In this document: positions 14,462-22,597 of the stretch, piece by piece | How the letters are laid out: each line of letters starts with the position of its first letter | Numbering within the stretch: the stretch's first letter is position 1 | NCBI GenBank assembly: GCA_964559295.1 | Contig: CAZLGO010000020.1 | Span: 1 to 23,055 of the forward strand | Direction: 5' to 3' | DNA from: CAZLGO01 sp964559295 | GTDB taxonomy: Archaea > Methanobacteriota > Methanobacteria > Methanobacteriales > Methanobacteriaceae | DNA: 23,055 nt | Program-made: the position numbers and the translations under genes | The notes under the pieces: model-generated | Told to the model about the DNA's origin: nothing | Database searches by the model: none | The model's input: the letters and a program-made list of their open reading frames with translations, nothing else

Positions 14462-15682
14462 ATGGGAATAATCGTAGCCAAATTTGGAGGAACATCTATT
14501 GGAGATGGAAAAAGGATAAAAAAGGCAGCCAAATCTGTTGTAGATCAATATATGAAAGGTAAAAAGGTAGTAGTTGTTGTTTCAGCGATTGGTAAAACTA
14601 CAGATGAATTTCTGGAGATCGTGGATGAGGCGATGGGAGATTCTATAACAGAAAAACAACTGGCTGAGATTGTTTCAATGGGTGAGATGACAAGCGCCAG
14701 AATATTTTCATCAACCATCGAAGCTATGGGTGTTAAATCCGAATACATTGATCCTTACATGGAGAATTGGCCCATCATAACTGATAATGATTATTTAAAT
14801 GCAAAGATTGATCTTAGAGCAACAGGAGAAAAATCAGCCCAAATAAATAAGATGCTTGATCAGGGCATAATCCCTGTTGTTTGCGGATTCCTTGGAAAAG
14901 ACAATGAAGGTAGTATCACAACCTTAGGAAGGGGCGGAAGTGATATAACAGCCTTCCTTTTGGGAAATTGTCTAAAAGCCGAGGAAGTTATTATTGTAAC
15001 CGATGTTGATGGTGTTATGTCAACGGATCCTAACAAGCTCCGATCCGCAAAGAAACTTGATAAGATATCTGTAGAGGAAATGAGGGATCTTGCAACCAGT
15101 GGGGCCCAGGTACTGCACCCAAACGCGTTAAAATACAAAGATCCCAAAATAAGAGCCACGATCATCGGTTACAATCATGGGGATCTTCAAGCTCCTGGAA
15201 CAGAGATCATTGGACCATTGGAGGGCGAGATGCCCAAAACTACCACATTAAACACAGAACCAATATCTCCTATAGCAGTTGTAGGAGAAGGAATTTTAAC
15301 AAAGCCTGGGATCTTAGCAGAACTTACGAAACCTCTTGCAGAAGAGAAAGTAAACATATATGGCATAGCCACAGGTCAAAATTCAGTAACATTGTTTGTA
15401 GATAAGGAAAAATCAAGACAAGCTCATAGGATCCTCCATGATATTGTTGTAGAAGATGAAAATTTAAGCTCCATTTCACTTGGTGGAGAAATTGCCATGA
15501 TAACTGTTGCGAGCCAGGAATTTATAGATACTCCCGGGATAATAACAAAGATAACAGAACCTCTGCGTGAAAATAAAATAAACATCGTTGAGATTTCTTC
15601 AAGCCAGACATCTGTTGTTATTTTTGTGAATTGGAGTGAGGGTAGGAAAGCATACGAACTTGTAAGAGGTGTTTTGGAATGA
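14462..15682 (+). CDS. lysC: Aspartokinase with C-terminal ACT domains
   Basis: A 406-residue monofunctional aspartate kinase, the first step from aspartate to lysine, threonine and methionine. The N-terminal kinase domain opens with IIVAKFGGTSIGDG, whose KFGGTS binds ATP and aspartate. GRGGSDITAFLLG (~157-169) and DVDGVMSTDPN are also family signatures. Residues ~260-406 hold two ACT-type units (KPGILAELTKPLAEEKVNI and TPGIITKITEPLRENKINIV), which commonly give feedback control by lysine or threonine. Length fits the family. Its stop overlaps the dapA ATG (ATGA), so the two are coupled. Which end product inhibits it cannot be told from sequence alone. Confidence 0.95.
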   Translation: MGIIVAKFGGTSIGDGKRIKKAAKSVVDQYMKGKKVVVVVSAIGKTTDEFLEIVDEAMGDSITEKQLAEIVSMGEMTSARIFSSTIEAMGVKSEYIDPYMENWPIITDNDYLNAKIDLRATGEKSAQINKMLDQGIIPVVCGFLGKDNEGSITTLGRGGSDITAFLLGNCLKAEEVIIVTDVDGVMSTDPNKLRSAKKLDKISVEEMRDLATSGAQVLHPNALKYKDPKIRATIIGYNHGDLQAPGTEIIGPLEGEMPKTTTLNTEPISPIAVVGEGILTKPGILAELTKPLAEEKVNIYGIATGQNSVTLFVDKEKSRQAHRILHDIVVEDENLSSISLGGEIAMITVASQEFIDTPGIITKITEPLRENKINIVEISSSQTSVVIFVNWSEGRKAYELVRGVLE

Positions 15683-16572
15683 GATTCGAAGGTACGACCG
15701 TTGCTATGATAACCCCATTTACAAGAGATGATGGGGTAGATGAGGCTGGGGCTCGTCAGAACATCAATTATTTAATAGAAAGAGGTGTAGATGGGATACT
15801 GGCTGTTGGAACAACCGGAGAATCGGCTACAGTATCCCACGAGGAACACAGAGAGATGATCGATATTTTAATTGATGAGGTCAACGGAAGGGTCGCTGCA
15901 ATTGCAGGTGCTGGGAGCAATTCATCAAAAGAGGCGCTTGGACTTGTGAAGTATGCCGAAGATGCTGGAGCAGATGCTGCACTTGTTATAACACCCTACT
16001 ACAATAAACCACAACCACATGGGCTTTACGGGCACTATAGCATGCTTGCAGAATCTGCTGATATCCCCATAATAATCTACAATGTACCATCAAGAACAGG
16101 TATAGACATTGATGTTGAAACAATTGGAAAACTTGCTGAAATTGAAAATATAGTTGCTATAAAGGAAGCAAGCTTGGATATTGATAAAGCATCCATGATA
16201 CTAAAAAAGCTTGAGGAAGTAGATCGAAAATAAGAGTTCTTGGTCATATCTGGAAATGACAATCTCACGCTTCCCATGATATCTCTTGGTGCAAAAGGAG
16301 TCATAAGTGTTGTTGCAAACGTTGATCCAGTAAGGATGAGCCAATTAGTCAAAAAAGCATTGAATAAAGATTTTGATGCAGCAAAAGAGATTCATTACGA
16401 ATTATATGATCTTATGAAAGTTCTGTTTATAGAAACAAATCCTGTTCCAGCAAAAACAGCTCTTGATATGATGGGAAGACCAGCGGGTCATGTAAGGATG
16501 CCTCTTGGCCCCATGAAAGAGGAAAACAAAGCAAAATTGCGAAAAGTGCTTGAAAACCTCGGATTACTTTGA
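15679..16572 (+). pseudogene. dapA: 4-hydroxy-tetrahydrodipicolinate synthase DapA, interrupted by in-frame TAA
   Basis: DapA condenses pyruvate with aspartate semialdehyde, the first committed step to lysine and diaminopimelate. The frame starts at the ATG overlapping the lysC stop and encodes GTTGESAT (Thr45/Thr46), PYYNKPQPHGLY, IIYNVPSRTG (Tyr134, Arg139) and the Schiff-base lysine in VAIKEAS (Lys162). After residue 184 a TAA at 16231-16233 ends it. The same frame then continues as EFLVISGNDNLTLPMISLGA to 16572, exactly the rest of a ~297-residue DapA. So this is a single nonsense codon (or two extra codons, K-stop), with no frameshift. The catalytic residues lie before the stop, but the last barrel strands and C-terminal helices come after it. 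A TTG at 16240 could restart the second part but has no ribosome binding site. This is a fresh pseudogene, a sequencing error, or two pieces that associate. Confidence 0.85.
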
Positions 16573-16588
16573 TCTATAGAAAAAATGT

Positions 16589-16632
16589 GGTTGATCAAAG
16601 GTAATTTTTTGGTCAACCTTTATTAAAGGTTG
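16589..16632 (+). promoter_or_regulatory. Hairpin cluster between dapA and dapB
   Basis: The 78-base gap contains a perfect inverted repeat, CAACCTTTATTAAAGGTTG (16614-16632, 8-bp stem, 3-base loop). GGTTGA at 16589-16594 can also pair with TCAACC at 16613-16618, across a T6 run. The two hairpins share the same CAACC and so exclude one another. A further AGGTTGAT follows at about 16639-16646, just before the dapB ATG. It may be a terminator for the upstream operon, a promoter region (TTTATTAA is TATA-like), or an attenuator-like switch. The structure is seen directly; the function is inferred. Confidence 0.4.
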
Positions 16633-16650
16633 TCTTGAAGGTTGATTTGT

Positions 16651-17472
16651 ATGATCGATGTGGTTGTAACAGGTGCATGTGGAAGAATGGGTTCTAGAAT
16701 CATCAAGACTATCTTAAATCAGGATGATATGAAAGTTGTCGGGGCAGTGGAAGCACCAAACACTCCTTTAGAAGGTAAAGATGTTGGAGAAGTGATAGGA
16801 GCAGGAAGCATTGATGTTGTGGTGAATGGTGCAGAAAAGCTTGACGAAGTTTTGAAGGATAAAAAACCAGATGTTCTGGTTGATTTTACCATAGCTCACG
16901 CTGCTACTGTTAATGCAAAAACAGCTGCTCAGAATGGTGTCAATGTTGTTGTAGGGACAACAGGCTTTTCAGATGAACAGATGAACGAAATAAGAGAAGC
17001 TATAGAAGAAAACAAAATAAGAGCTGTTATATCTCCAAACATGGCAATTGGTGTGAATGTGTTCTTTAAAATCATAAAAGACCTTGCCTCTATCCTTAAT
17101 GATTACGATGTTGAAATAATAGAGGCACACCACAAACACAAGGCGGATGCACCTTCTGGAACCGCAGTTAAAGCTTCGCAGATTATAGCAGAGGTTTTAG
17201 GTAGAGATATAAATGATGTAGCGGTTTATGGAAGAGAAGGAATTGTCGGTGAAAGAACTTCTGAGGAAATAGGAATTCACGCCATACGTGGTGGTGATAT
17301 AGTAGGAGATCATACTGTACTTTTTGCAGGAGATGGTGAAAGGTTAGAGATCATCCACAGAGCCCACAGCAGACAGGCATTTGCAAATGGTGTAATAAAG
17401 GCTATAAGATATGTTTTGGATGCTGATAGGGGTAAAATAAGTGATATGGCAGATGTTCTTGGTTTAAAGTAA
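16651..17472 (+). CDS. dapB: 4-hydroxy-tetrahydrodipicolinate reductase DapB
   Basis: A 273-residue NAD(P)H-dependent reductase that follows DapA in lysine/diaminopimelate synthesis. The Rossmann motif VVVTGACGRMGS (4-15), VGTTGF (101-106), SPNMAIGVNVFFK (128-140) and the catalytic segment EAHHKHKADAPSGTA with His160 and Lys164 are all present, together with the substrate-binding region near RGGDIVGDHTV. I chose ATG 16651 because the protein then starts MIDVVVTGAC as relatives do; an upstream TTG at 16642 would add three residues. It begins 78 bases after the dapA frame, beyond a hairpin cluster. Confidence 0.95.
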   Translation: MIDVVVTGACGRMGSRIIKTILNQDDMKVVGAVEAPNTPLEGKDVGEVIGAGSIDVVVNGAEKLDEVLKDKKPDVLVDFTIAHAATVNAKTAAQNGVNVVVGTTGFSDEQMNEIREAIEENKIRAVISPNMAIGVNVFFKIIKDLASILNDYDVEIIEAHHKHKADAPSGTAVKASQIIAEVLGRDINDVAVYGREGIVGERTSEEIGIHAIRGGDIVGDHTVLFAGDGERLEIIHRAHSRQAFANGVIKAIRYVLDADRGKISDMADVLGLK

Positions 17473-17486
17473 TTTAAAGTGGAATA

Positions 17487-18656
17487 ATGATTTTTGAACG
17501 GAAAGATGCATTAACCGAATTTGTTCCAACTTTTTTGAAGGAAGATAGATCCTTCCTAAGAAAAATTCATGAAATAATCAGTGGTGCTGAAAGCCATATC
17601 TATATTATATCTCCTTGGATAACTTTAGGAGAAGAGCTTGTTATTCCATTCGAGAATGCTTTATCAAATAATGAAAACATAACATTGTACCTAATCACAA
17701 AATTAAAAAAAGATGATATATTCCAGCGCAGGCAACAATTAGATGATATTGAAAAATGGAGAAATATTTTTGGCGACAGAATAGCCATAAAATACAGCAG
17801 CAGCATCCATGCAAAGATGATAATCGTTGACGACAGACAGATGATTGTCGGATCCTCAAATCTTACTGGAGCGGGTCTTGGATCACCAAGAGATTATGAG
17901 GGAGAGCCTCAGATCGAAGCAAATTTATATACGAACGATGATAAGGCTGTAAGAGAAGCTGTCAATTTTTTTGCTGAAGTTTGGAATCACATAGATTCAA
18001 AAGATTATATCGATGACGAATATGTCCTATCTTGTAAATCATGTAATTTAGCAGGAATATATTTAAGATACAAGAGCGACCTTGACAAAATATTGAAAGA
18101 AGAAGAAATCAGTTTTAAAGATGGAAAGATTAAAGCAAAAGGAATTTTAGCTTTCTTTGATGATAAAAAGGTTTATATTTTAGGAAAAAGAAGAAAAGAT
18201 ATTGCAATAAAGTTTATTGGTAGTGATAAGGATCTAAAATTACTTAAAAATGGAGATCTAAAAATTGGAGATGAAATTAAAATTTCAGGAGAAATTAGAA
18301 AAATACGGGGAACATCTGAATTTACCCTGGTCAACCTTGCATTAAAGGACGATTATATAAAAATAGGCAATTTAAAAGAAGGATTAAAAAATATAAGGGT
18401 GAGTGGAAGAGTTAAACAGATGAAAAAACCAAGAAAAGTAGAAACTAAATATGATAGAAGGATTCTCACAGAAGTTGAGATTGAGGATAGCACAGGAAGT
18501 ATATTTTTAGAATTATGGAACAACGAATTCTCCAAAGAAAAAATCAAAAATGGTTCAATAATAGAAGTAATAAACGCATACACAAAAACATTTAAAGGAG
18601 AATTAAGGTTAATGCTCCCTAGTAGAGGAAAAATCAAAATAATAGAGGATGGTTGA
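17487..18656 (+). CDS. PLD-superfamily phosphodiesterase fused to OB-fold domains
   Basis: A 389-residue protein with an N-terminal phospholipase D/nuclease domain (~20-168). It has one HKD motif, IHAKMIIVDDRQMIVGSSNL, with His108, Lys110, Asp115 and the GSSN tail (122-125), and a following PQIEANL whose Glu is common in PLD nucleases. Single-HKD members usually dimerise to form the active site. A CKSC pair (183, 186) follows. Residues ~213-285 look like one OB-like beta-barrel and ~293-389 like a second, of the RPA/SSB nucleic-acid-binding type (IRVSGRVKQM, then EVEIEDSTGSIFLELWNNEF). The fusion suggests a nuclease or end-processing enzyme acting on DNA or RNA; I know of no named gene. It lies 14 bases after dapB and 3 before asd, so it is expressed with the lysine genes. 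No membrane segment is seen. Confidence 0.85.
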   Translation: MIFERKDALTEFVPTFLKEDRSFLRKIHEIISGAESHIYIISPWITLGEELVIPFENALSNNENITLYLITKLKKDDIFQRRQQLDDIEKWRNIFGDRIAIKYSSSIHAKMIIVDDRQMIVGSSNLTGAGLGSPRDYEGEPQIEANLYTNDDKAVREAVNFFAEVWNHIDSKDYIDDEYVLSCKSCNLAGIYLRYKSDLDKILKEEEISFKDGKIKAKGILAFFDDKKVYILGKRRKDIAIKFIGSDKDLKLLKNGDLKIGDEIKISGEIRKIRGTSEFTLVNLALKDDYIKIGNLKEGLKNIRVSGRVKQMKKPRKVETKYDRRILTEVEIEDSTGSIFLELWNNEFSKEKIKNGSIIEVINAYTKTFKGELRLMLPSRGKIKIIEDG

Positions 18657-18659
18657 AAA

Positions 18660-19703
18660 ATGATAAACGTAGGAATTCTCGGGGCAACCGGAATGGTTGG
18701 ACAACGTTTCATTGAGCTTTTGGTGGATCATCCAAAGTTTGAGATAACCGCACTTACAGCATCCAAGAGATCCGCAGGAAAAAAGTACAAAGATGCCGCA
18801 ACCTGGTATCTTGAAAGTGAGATACCTGAAAGCGTTAAAGATATAATTGTCGTGGATACAGATCCTGCCGAAGTTGGAGACGTTGATATTGTATTTTCAG
18901 CACTTCCAGCTGATATAGCAAAGGTTGTTGAGCCAGAATTTGCTAAATCATGCGTTGTAGCTTCAAATGCAAGTGCAATGCGGATGGAAGAAGATGTTCC
19001 ACTCGTAATTCCAGAGGTAAATCCAGAACATCTTGATTTAGTGGAGATTCAGCAGAAAAACAGAGGATGGGCTGGTTTTGTTGTAACAAACCCCAATTGT
19101 TCAACCATAGCTTTGGCACTATCCTTAAAACCATTATATGATAAATATGACATAAAAAAGGTCTACGTTGCTACCATGCAAGCCGTCTCTGGAGCAGGTT
19201 ATGCTGGAGTACCCTCAATGGCTATAATCGACAATCTCATCCCCTTCATTGGTGGTGAGGAAGAGAAAATCGAAATCGAAACCCTTAAAATACTTGGAGA
19301 CTTTGATGGGGAGGTGGTAAACCCAGCGCCCTTTGGAGTAAGTGCAGCATGTCACCGTGTTTCAGTTTTGGATGGACATACAGAAGCAGTTTTTATTGAA
19401 ATGGATAGTCACTTTGAGATAGAAGATGTCAAAAAATCGTTTAAAGACTTTCGAGGACTTCCGCAAAAATTGTCTTTATATTCTGCACCAGATAGACCAA
19501 TTATATTAAGGGAAGAGGAAAATAGACCACAACCACGAATTGACAGAAATGAAGGGGAAGGAATGTCCATAGTTGTTGGAAGAGTAAGAAGGGACGATGT
19601 GTTTGATCAAAACCTAAAATATGTTGTACTCGGACATAATACCATAAGAGGAGCTGCAGGGGCATCTATTTTAAATGCAGAACTGATAGCTGAGATAATG
19701 TAA
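18660..19703 (+). CDS. asd: Aspartate-semialdehyde dehydrogenase
   Basis: A 347-residue NADP-dependent enzyme that reduces aspartyl phosphate to aspartate semialdehyde, the shared precursor of lysine, threonine and methionine. The N-terminal Rossmann motif reads VGILGATGMVGQRFIELL. The active-site cysteine is Cys147 in TNPNCSTIALAL, and a conserved His-Arg follows in AACHRVSVLDGHTE (His232, Arg233). VSGAGYAGVPSM is typical of the archaeal/fungal type. The length suits that type. It is the last gene of the amino acid cluster, 3 bases after the PLD-OB gene, and is followed by a T-rich tract. Confidence 0.95.
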   Translation: MINVGILGATGMVGQRFIELLVDHPKFEITALTASKRSAGKKYKDAATWYLESEIPESVKDIIVVDTDPAEVGDVDIVFSALPADIAKVVEPEFAKSCVVASNASAMRMEEDVPLVIPEVNPEHLDLVEIQQKNRGWAGFVVTNPNCSTIALALSLKPLYDKYDIKKVYVATMQAVSGAGYAGVPSMAIIDNLIPFIGGEEEKIEIETLKILGDFDGEVVNPAPFGVSAACHRVSVLDGHTEAVFIEMDSHFEIEDVKKSFKDFRGLPQKLSLYSAPDRPIILREEENRPQPRIDRNEGEGMSIVVGRVRRDDVFDQNLKYVVLGHNTIRGAAGASILNAELIAEIM

Positions 19704-19725
19704 AAAATTTTATGATATTGCCAGC

Positions 19726-19738
19726 TTTTTTTCCTTTT
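19726..19738 (+). terminator. T-rich probable terminator after asd
   Basis: About 22 bases after the asd stop, the plus strand has T7, CC, T4. Archaeal RNA polymerase often terminates at such oligo-T tracts without a hairpin. It is placed between the end of the amino acid cluster and the PAP2 gene, where a transcript end would be expected. Confidence 0.35.
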
Positions 19739-19790
19739 ATGAAATTTGTTCTTTGACCGAATTCATATATCCCAATTCAAGAGGAAAGAC

Positions 19791-20366
19791 ATGTCAGGTG
19801 ATCTGATAGGCATCATAAACAACATTGATATTGTTCTTTTTTATGCAATCAATGTAGGCATGCAGAATAGTATTTTTAATGTACTAATGCCTGCTATAAC
19901 TAATTTTGGGGCTCATATAACCTGGATTGTGATATGTGTTTTATTTTTTATATTTGGGGGTGAAAAAGGAAAAAAGGTGGCTATATTATGTATAGTAGCG
20001 TTGATACTTGGTTATTTTATCAGTGAAGCTTTAAAATACGTTGTTGCAAGACCAAGACCTTTTAGTGTACTGGATGGCGTCAATGTTTTGATCAATACAA
20101 ATGGTTATTCATTCCCATCAGGACATGCAACTGCATCTTTTACAGGATGTATGATAATAGGTAAAGAATATGGCTTTTTTTATCCCCTAATGGCATTTGC
20201 ATGTTTAGTTGGATTTTCAAGAGTTTATATAGGTGTTCATTATCCATTCGATGTAGTTTTAGGTGCTTTACTTGGAATACTGTGTTCTTTGCTTGTTTTG
20301 AGGTTCGAAAACAAAATATTAGGAATACTAAAATACAATTATATGAAAATCACAAAATATAAATAA
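19791..20366 (+). CDS. PAP2-family membrane phosphatase
   Basis: A 191-residue integral membrane phosphatase. All three lipid-phosphatase motifs are present: K-x6-RP (KYVVARPRP, Lys82 to Pro90), PSGH (109-112) and SR-x5-H-x3-D (SRVYIGVHYPFD, Ser143, Arg144, His150, Asp154). Around five or six hydrophobic segments are visible. I chose ATG 19791, preceded by GAGG at 19781-19784; an upstream in-frame start at 19746 would add a polar stretch out of character for the family. Likely substrates are polyprenyl (dolichyl-type) diphosphates or other lipid phosphates, but this cannot be decided from sequence. It stands alone between the lysine cluster and decayed sequence. Confidence 0.88.
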   Translation: MSGDLIGIINNIDIVLFYAINVGMQNSIFNVLMPAITNFGAHITWIVICVLFFIFGGEKGKKVAILCIVALILGYFISEALKYVVARPRPFSVLDGVNVLINTNGYSFPSGHATASFTGCMIIGKEYGFFYPLMAFACLVGFSRVYIGVHYPFDVVLGALLGILCSLLVLRFENKILGILKYNYMKITKYK

Positions 20367-20417
20367 TAGTGAAATCATCAAATGTAGAGATAAGTATGGA
20401 TAGCTATAGCAAATAAC

Positions 20418-20842
20418 ATGTTGTTCAAAGACACAGAAAAAGAAAAGTTAAAACAATCGGTCGATGCATGCATGAGATTGAGACATTAAAAATCGAACTT
20501 AAAGAATGTCAAAAAAAGCTTGAGAAACTCCAAGATCTCCAAACTCAAATTAAAGAAAAAGATAATTATTAAACTTAAAGAGATTTTAGATAGAAAAGAC
20601 ACTAAGATAACAGAACTTAAAAAAATCAAAAAGTATTTCAATGGGATCATATCAAAACCGAAAAAGGATCTAAGATCATTTCAATCACAGATCTATCAAC
20701 TGTAGCCTTCAAAAAAAGACACTACAGAGGATCTTTATCTACGCATAAAGAAAATAGGATTTGAGAAACTATTATATGATAGTTTTGTCCATATTTTGAT
20801 GACCTGGAAAGGAAGGAATATGTAAGATCACATAAAGGATGA
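20418..20842 (+). pseudogene. Frameshifted coiled-coil protein gene
   Basis: Successive frames carry pieces of one protein. They read MLFKDTEKEKLKQSVDACM from the ATG; then EIETLKIELKECQKKLEKLQ in another frame; then KLKEILDRKDTKITELKKIK, running through YFNGIISKPKKDLRSFQSQI to a TAG near 20703; then, in the same frame beyond the stop, DTTEDLYLRIKKIGFEKLLY; and finally FDDLERKEYVRSHKG with TGA 20840-20842 in a third frame. At least three frameshifts and one nonsense codon are needed. The first half would form a coiled coil; the end looks like a small DNA-binding or winged-helix-type tail, but I cannot name a family. The decay is advanced, unlike that of dapA. It occupies the 518-base gap between the PAP2 and C39-like peptidase genes. 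Confidence 0.6.
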
Positions 20843-20884
20843 AAAAAATCATTTGGGAAAAAAATAGAAAAATAGAGTGATAAA

Positions 20885-22546
20885 ATGGAAAGATTCGTCG
20901 CATCGATGCTTATAATTTTAATTGCGCTATCTCCTATGGTCTTTGCAGTTGAAAACACATCAACAAAAAATGTGAAATTATCACAAGAACAGCTTGGGAT
21001 ACTAAACCAAACTCAAAACAACCTGTCACTTTTGGTAGCAAAGATAGAAAATCTAACTGCAACCTACAAAGATAATGAAGCTTCGTCAAACATGTTGGAA
21101 AGGTCTAAAAAACAAGCAGTAGAATTAAACGATGAAATTGTTGCATTTATAGCAAGTTTAGATGACAAAACATCTACTCTATCTCAAGAAGAGATCAACG
21201 AAAAAATCAAAAGCTTTGTGGAAGAGGAAGCTGCACTTGAGAGGAACGTTACCATAATTGTTGGAGATATAAAAGATAACAATAAAACCTTTATAAAAAA
21301 CGTTGAAGCCAAAAAAAATCAAGTTAATGAACATAAAGAGCAAAACATAGAAAATTATCAAAGTGAAAAACCATACGAAGGTATTACGAAGCCATCCGAA
21401 AAGGCGGACATAATAATCGTTCCAGAGACAACGCTGCAAACTAACATTGGAGATGCAAAGATCATCCGTGGTGCTCCTTTATTTACTCAAGAGACAAAAT
21501 TCTGGTGTGGTCCAGCGTCTGTTCAGTCTATAATCGCTTACTGGGGATATTACACCCAACAAGAATGGCTCGCAGATCAGCTTAACACAAGCAACAGTTG
21601 GGATGGTACAGGTCCCCAAAGTATTGTAAGATTTTTTGAAAGCTTTAATAAGACAAACGATTCAGAAATCTTTGACAAACTTAATGATTCAGAAACTTTA
21701 CATTTTTATGTTGAAAAAAAATCTGCTGATTTTGAGTGGCTAAAAAGTCAAATTGATGAATATCATCCCGTTGTGGTTCGTGTAAAAACTGGGTATTTGC
21801 CTTCATGGAACATGGATGTTGGTCATTACATGGTGGTTGTGGGCTACTCAAATGACGGAAAGGAGATATTCTGCAATGATCCAGCAAAAGGTGCCTATGT
21901 TTCTTATCCTACATCCTCTTTTATGAAAGCTTGGGAATCAACAAACAAAGAGGCTATTTTAGTGATGCCAAAGCAGGTCTATGATAATAATACAACTGTG
22001 GTAAGATCAACTCTCCAGGGAGTGCTTGATGAAGGTGTATATGGTGTTTTTGTAATCAATTGGTTTGAAAACTACTGTCCTCACTGTAAAAAGAATGGAA
22101 CTTTAGTTGTAAATCCAAAGGATACTAAAAAAAATTCAGTTCCAGAGGTGGAGATAACTTGTGGTCATGGTGTGTTGAATGGCGCCACCGATGGATGTGA
22201 TGCTGACTATTCTGGATGGAGCGGTTACGACAAAGTGAAAGATCCTAAGGTCAAATTAGAAAGCATACCCAAAGCTCCCATCCCTTCCATATACAAAGAA
22301 CACATAAAACCTATAGAAATGATCCAGTTTTTAACCGAGGGCAATAGCACAACCGGTTCTGCGTTATTATTAGAGGATGGTTCTGTTCTTATTATAAAAG
22401 ACGAGAAGATAAACATACCAGATGAGAAGATACAAATTCCCAAGGATAGTCGTTCGGAGGCAGAGAGGTTATCACAGATAAAAAATATTTCCAAAGCCCT
22501 CGTTGATCTGGTAAGGAAATATAAAAAATCATCGTCTATAGCTTAA
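20885..22546 (+). CDS. Secreted C39-like cysteine peptidase with coiled coil and Cys-rich module
   Basis: A 553-residue exported protein. A signal peptide (MERFVASMLIILIALSPMVF, cleavage near FA-VE) is followed by a charged coiled-coil region (~30-160). Then comes a papain-like C39 family domain (~195-365). Its predicted triad is Cys208 in FWCGPASVQS, His314 in DVGHYMVVVGYS and Asp332 in CNDPAKG; Gln202 or nearby may form the oxyanion hole. A Cys-rich module follows with Cys398, Cys401, Cys426 and Cys438 (YCPHCKKNGTLVVNPK, EITCGH, GCDADYSGW), of a kind I associate with methanogen cell-wall or phage-derived peptidases. The C-terminal ~100 residues are unassigned. ATG 20885 is preceded by GTGATAA. 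The likely role is cleavage of extracellular peptides, possibly pseudomurein cross-links (inference). Confidence 0.82.
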   Translation: MERFVASMLIILIALSPMVFAVENTSTKNVKLSQEQLGILNQTQNNLSLLVAKIENLTATYKDNEASSNMLERSKKQAVELNDEIVAFIASLDDKTSTLSQEEINEKIKSFVEEEAALERNVTIIVGDIKDNNKTFIKNVEAKKNQVNEHKEQNIENYQSEKPYEGITKPSEKADIIIVPETTLQTNIGDAKIIRGAPLFTQETKFWCGPASVQSIIAYWGYYTQQEWLADQLNTSNSWDGTGPQSIVRFFESFNKTNDSEIFDKLNDSETLHFYVEKKSADFEWLKSQIDEYHPVVVRVKTGYLPSWNMDVGHYMVVVGYSNDGKEIFCNDPAKGAYVSYPTSSFMKAWESTNKEAILVMPKQVYDNNTTVVRSTLQGVLDEGVYGVFVINWFENYCPHCKKNGTLVVNPKDTKKNSVPEVEITCGHGVLNGATDGCDADYSGWSGYDKVKDPKVKLESIPKAPIPSIYKEHIKPIEMIQFLTEGNSTTGSALLLEDGSVLIIKDEKINIPDEKIQIPKDSRSEAERLSQIKNISKALVDLVRKYKKSSSIA

Positions 22547-22556
22547 AGTAGATTCA

Positions 22557-22566
22557 TTTATATAAA
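22557..22566 (+). promoter_or_regulatory. TATA box of the terminal membrane-protein gene
   Basis: TTTATATAAA is centred about 36 bases before the GTG start at 22598. A transcript starting about 25 bases downstream would just include the strong AGGAGG ribosome binding site at 22587-22592. This suggests separate transcription from the peptidase gene upstream. Confidence 0.6.
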
Positions 22567-22597
22567 ATAACTTAGATCTATACTTAGGAGGGATTTT

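Noticed and set aside
16231..16233. Recoding of the dapA stop as a special amino acid
   Set aside because: The codon is TAA. Selenocysteine uses TGA and pyrrolysine uses TAG, and no recoding structure was recognised nearby.
17487..18656. The PLD-OB gene as part of a defence island
   Set aside because: Its neighbours are dapB and asd, with no restriction, toxin, CRISPR or other defence gene nearby, so the context does not support a defence call.
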